14,158 nt of DNA from Sphingomonadales bacterium (GTDB lineage: Bacteria; Pseudomonadota; Alphaproteobacteria; Sphingomonadales; Sphingomonadaceae): positions 1-14,158 of the forward strand of contig JANYCM010000242.1 of NCBI GenBank assembly GCA_025360285.1, written 5' to 3'. This document shows, piece by piece, positions 13,844 through 14,158 of the stretch. The translations under genes were made by a program, and so were the position numbers. The first letter of the stretch is position 1, and each line of letters opens with the position of its first letter. The notes beneath the pieces were generated by a model. The model had not been told where the DNA came from. It saw only the letters and a list, made by a program, of their open reading frames with translations, and searched no databases.

Positions 13844-14158
13844 TTGAACTGGACTTTTGAAACGCCGCGCACCTTGGTCCGGCCGGCGCTGGCGGGGGAT
13901 GCCGAGGCGTTGCATCGCAGCCGCGGCCAGATGCCGTTCGATCCGCAGAAGCGCAGTCTGGCGCAGACCCGCGCCTTGATCCGGGCGATGGCGCGGCGGC
14001 CAGTCAGCGACGCCGCTGGCTGGCAGCAATTTGCCGTCATCGCGCGAGAAAATGGCGCTTTTCTGGGCGATATCGGGGTGAATTTCGATACGCCGCGCAA
14101 TCTTCAGGCCGAAATCGGCTTTGCCTTTGCGCCCGAAGCACGTGGGCAGGGGTTTGCC
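13844..14158 (+). CDS. GNAT-family N-acetyltransferase, 3' truncated by window
   Basis: The visible 105 residues run off the right edge without a stop. The start WTFETPRTLVRPALAGDAEALHRS matches the opening of RimJ/RimL-type GNAT acetyltransferases (strand beta1 and helix alpha1). Later, AVIARENGAFLGDIGVNF and AEIGFAFAPEARGQGFA give the central sheet and the R/QxxGxG-type acetyl-CoA pyrophosphate loop. It transfers an acetyl group from acetyl-CoA to an amine, but the acceptor is unknown. The start is taken as TTG at 13844 because AGGGA (13832-13836) lies 7 nt upstream; an in-frame GTG at 13811 would add 11 residues unlike the family. It is divergent from the receptor gene, and nothing links it functionally to it. 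Confidence 0.85.
   Translation, partial: MNWTFETPRTLVRPALAGDAEALHRSRGQMPFDPQKRSLAQTRALIRAMARRPVSDAAGWQQFAVIARENGAFLGDIGVNFDTPRNLQAEIGFAFAPEARGQGFA

Overview
The window reads as chromosomal DNA of an alphaproteobacterium, most likely a member of Sphingomonadales. This rests on high GC content, the cell-wall/division gene order murG-murC-murB-ddl-ftsQ-ftsA-ftsZ, an alphaproteobacterial-type FtsZ C-terminal peptide, a sphingomonad-style TonB-dependent receptor, and GC-rich intergenic palindromes. The genus is inference. No rRNA, tRNA, CRISPR array, transposase or phage gene was seen.

Region 1 (1-7534, + strand) is the distal half of the division and cell wall (dcw) cluster. It starts inside murG, which is cut by the left edge. 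From murG to ftsA every gene overlaps the next by 1-4 bases (ATGA, GTGA or TGATG junctions), so these genes are almost certainly one translationally coupled operon. MurG, MurC, MurB and Ddl make peptidoglycan precursors. FtsQ, FtsA and FtsZ build the divisome. Only ftsZ is preceded by a real gap (59 nt). That gap holds a plausible promoter whose spacer contains a GANTC site, the CcrM methylation sequence, and a good ribosome binding site.

Region 2 (7535-8169) is a 491-nt gap followed by a 47-codon ORF with a strong Shine-Dalgarno sequence. The gap contains a perfect 12-bp hairpin just after ftsZ and a TGCA-rich perfect palindrome that looks like a repressor operator upstream of the small ORF. 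lpxC, which often follows ftsZ in other proteobacteria, is absent here.

Region 3 (8157-9243, - strand) contains prmA (ribosomal protein L11 methyltransferase). Its upstream side is occupied by a 132-bp near-perfect palindrome.

Region 4 (9258-13617, - strand) is a likely operon read right to left: TonB-dependent receptor, PnuC-family transporter, NadR-type nicotinamide riboside kinase, then a short-chain dehydrogenase/reductase. The simplest reading is a complete nicotinamide riboside salvage route: outer-membrane entry, inner-membrane facilitated diffusion, and trapping by phosphorylation to NMN. A perfect 14-bp GC hairpin sits between the receptor gene and pnuC and covers the candidate pnuC start codon.

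Region 5 (13844-14158, + strand) is the start of a GNAT acetyltransferase gene, divergent from the receptor and cut by the right edge.
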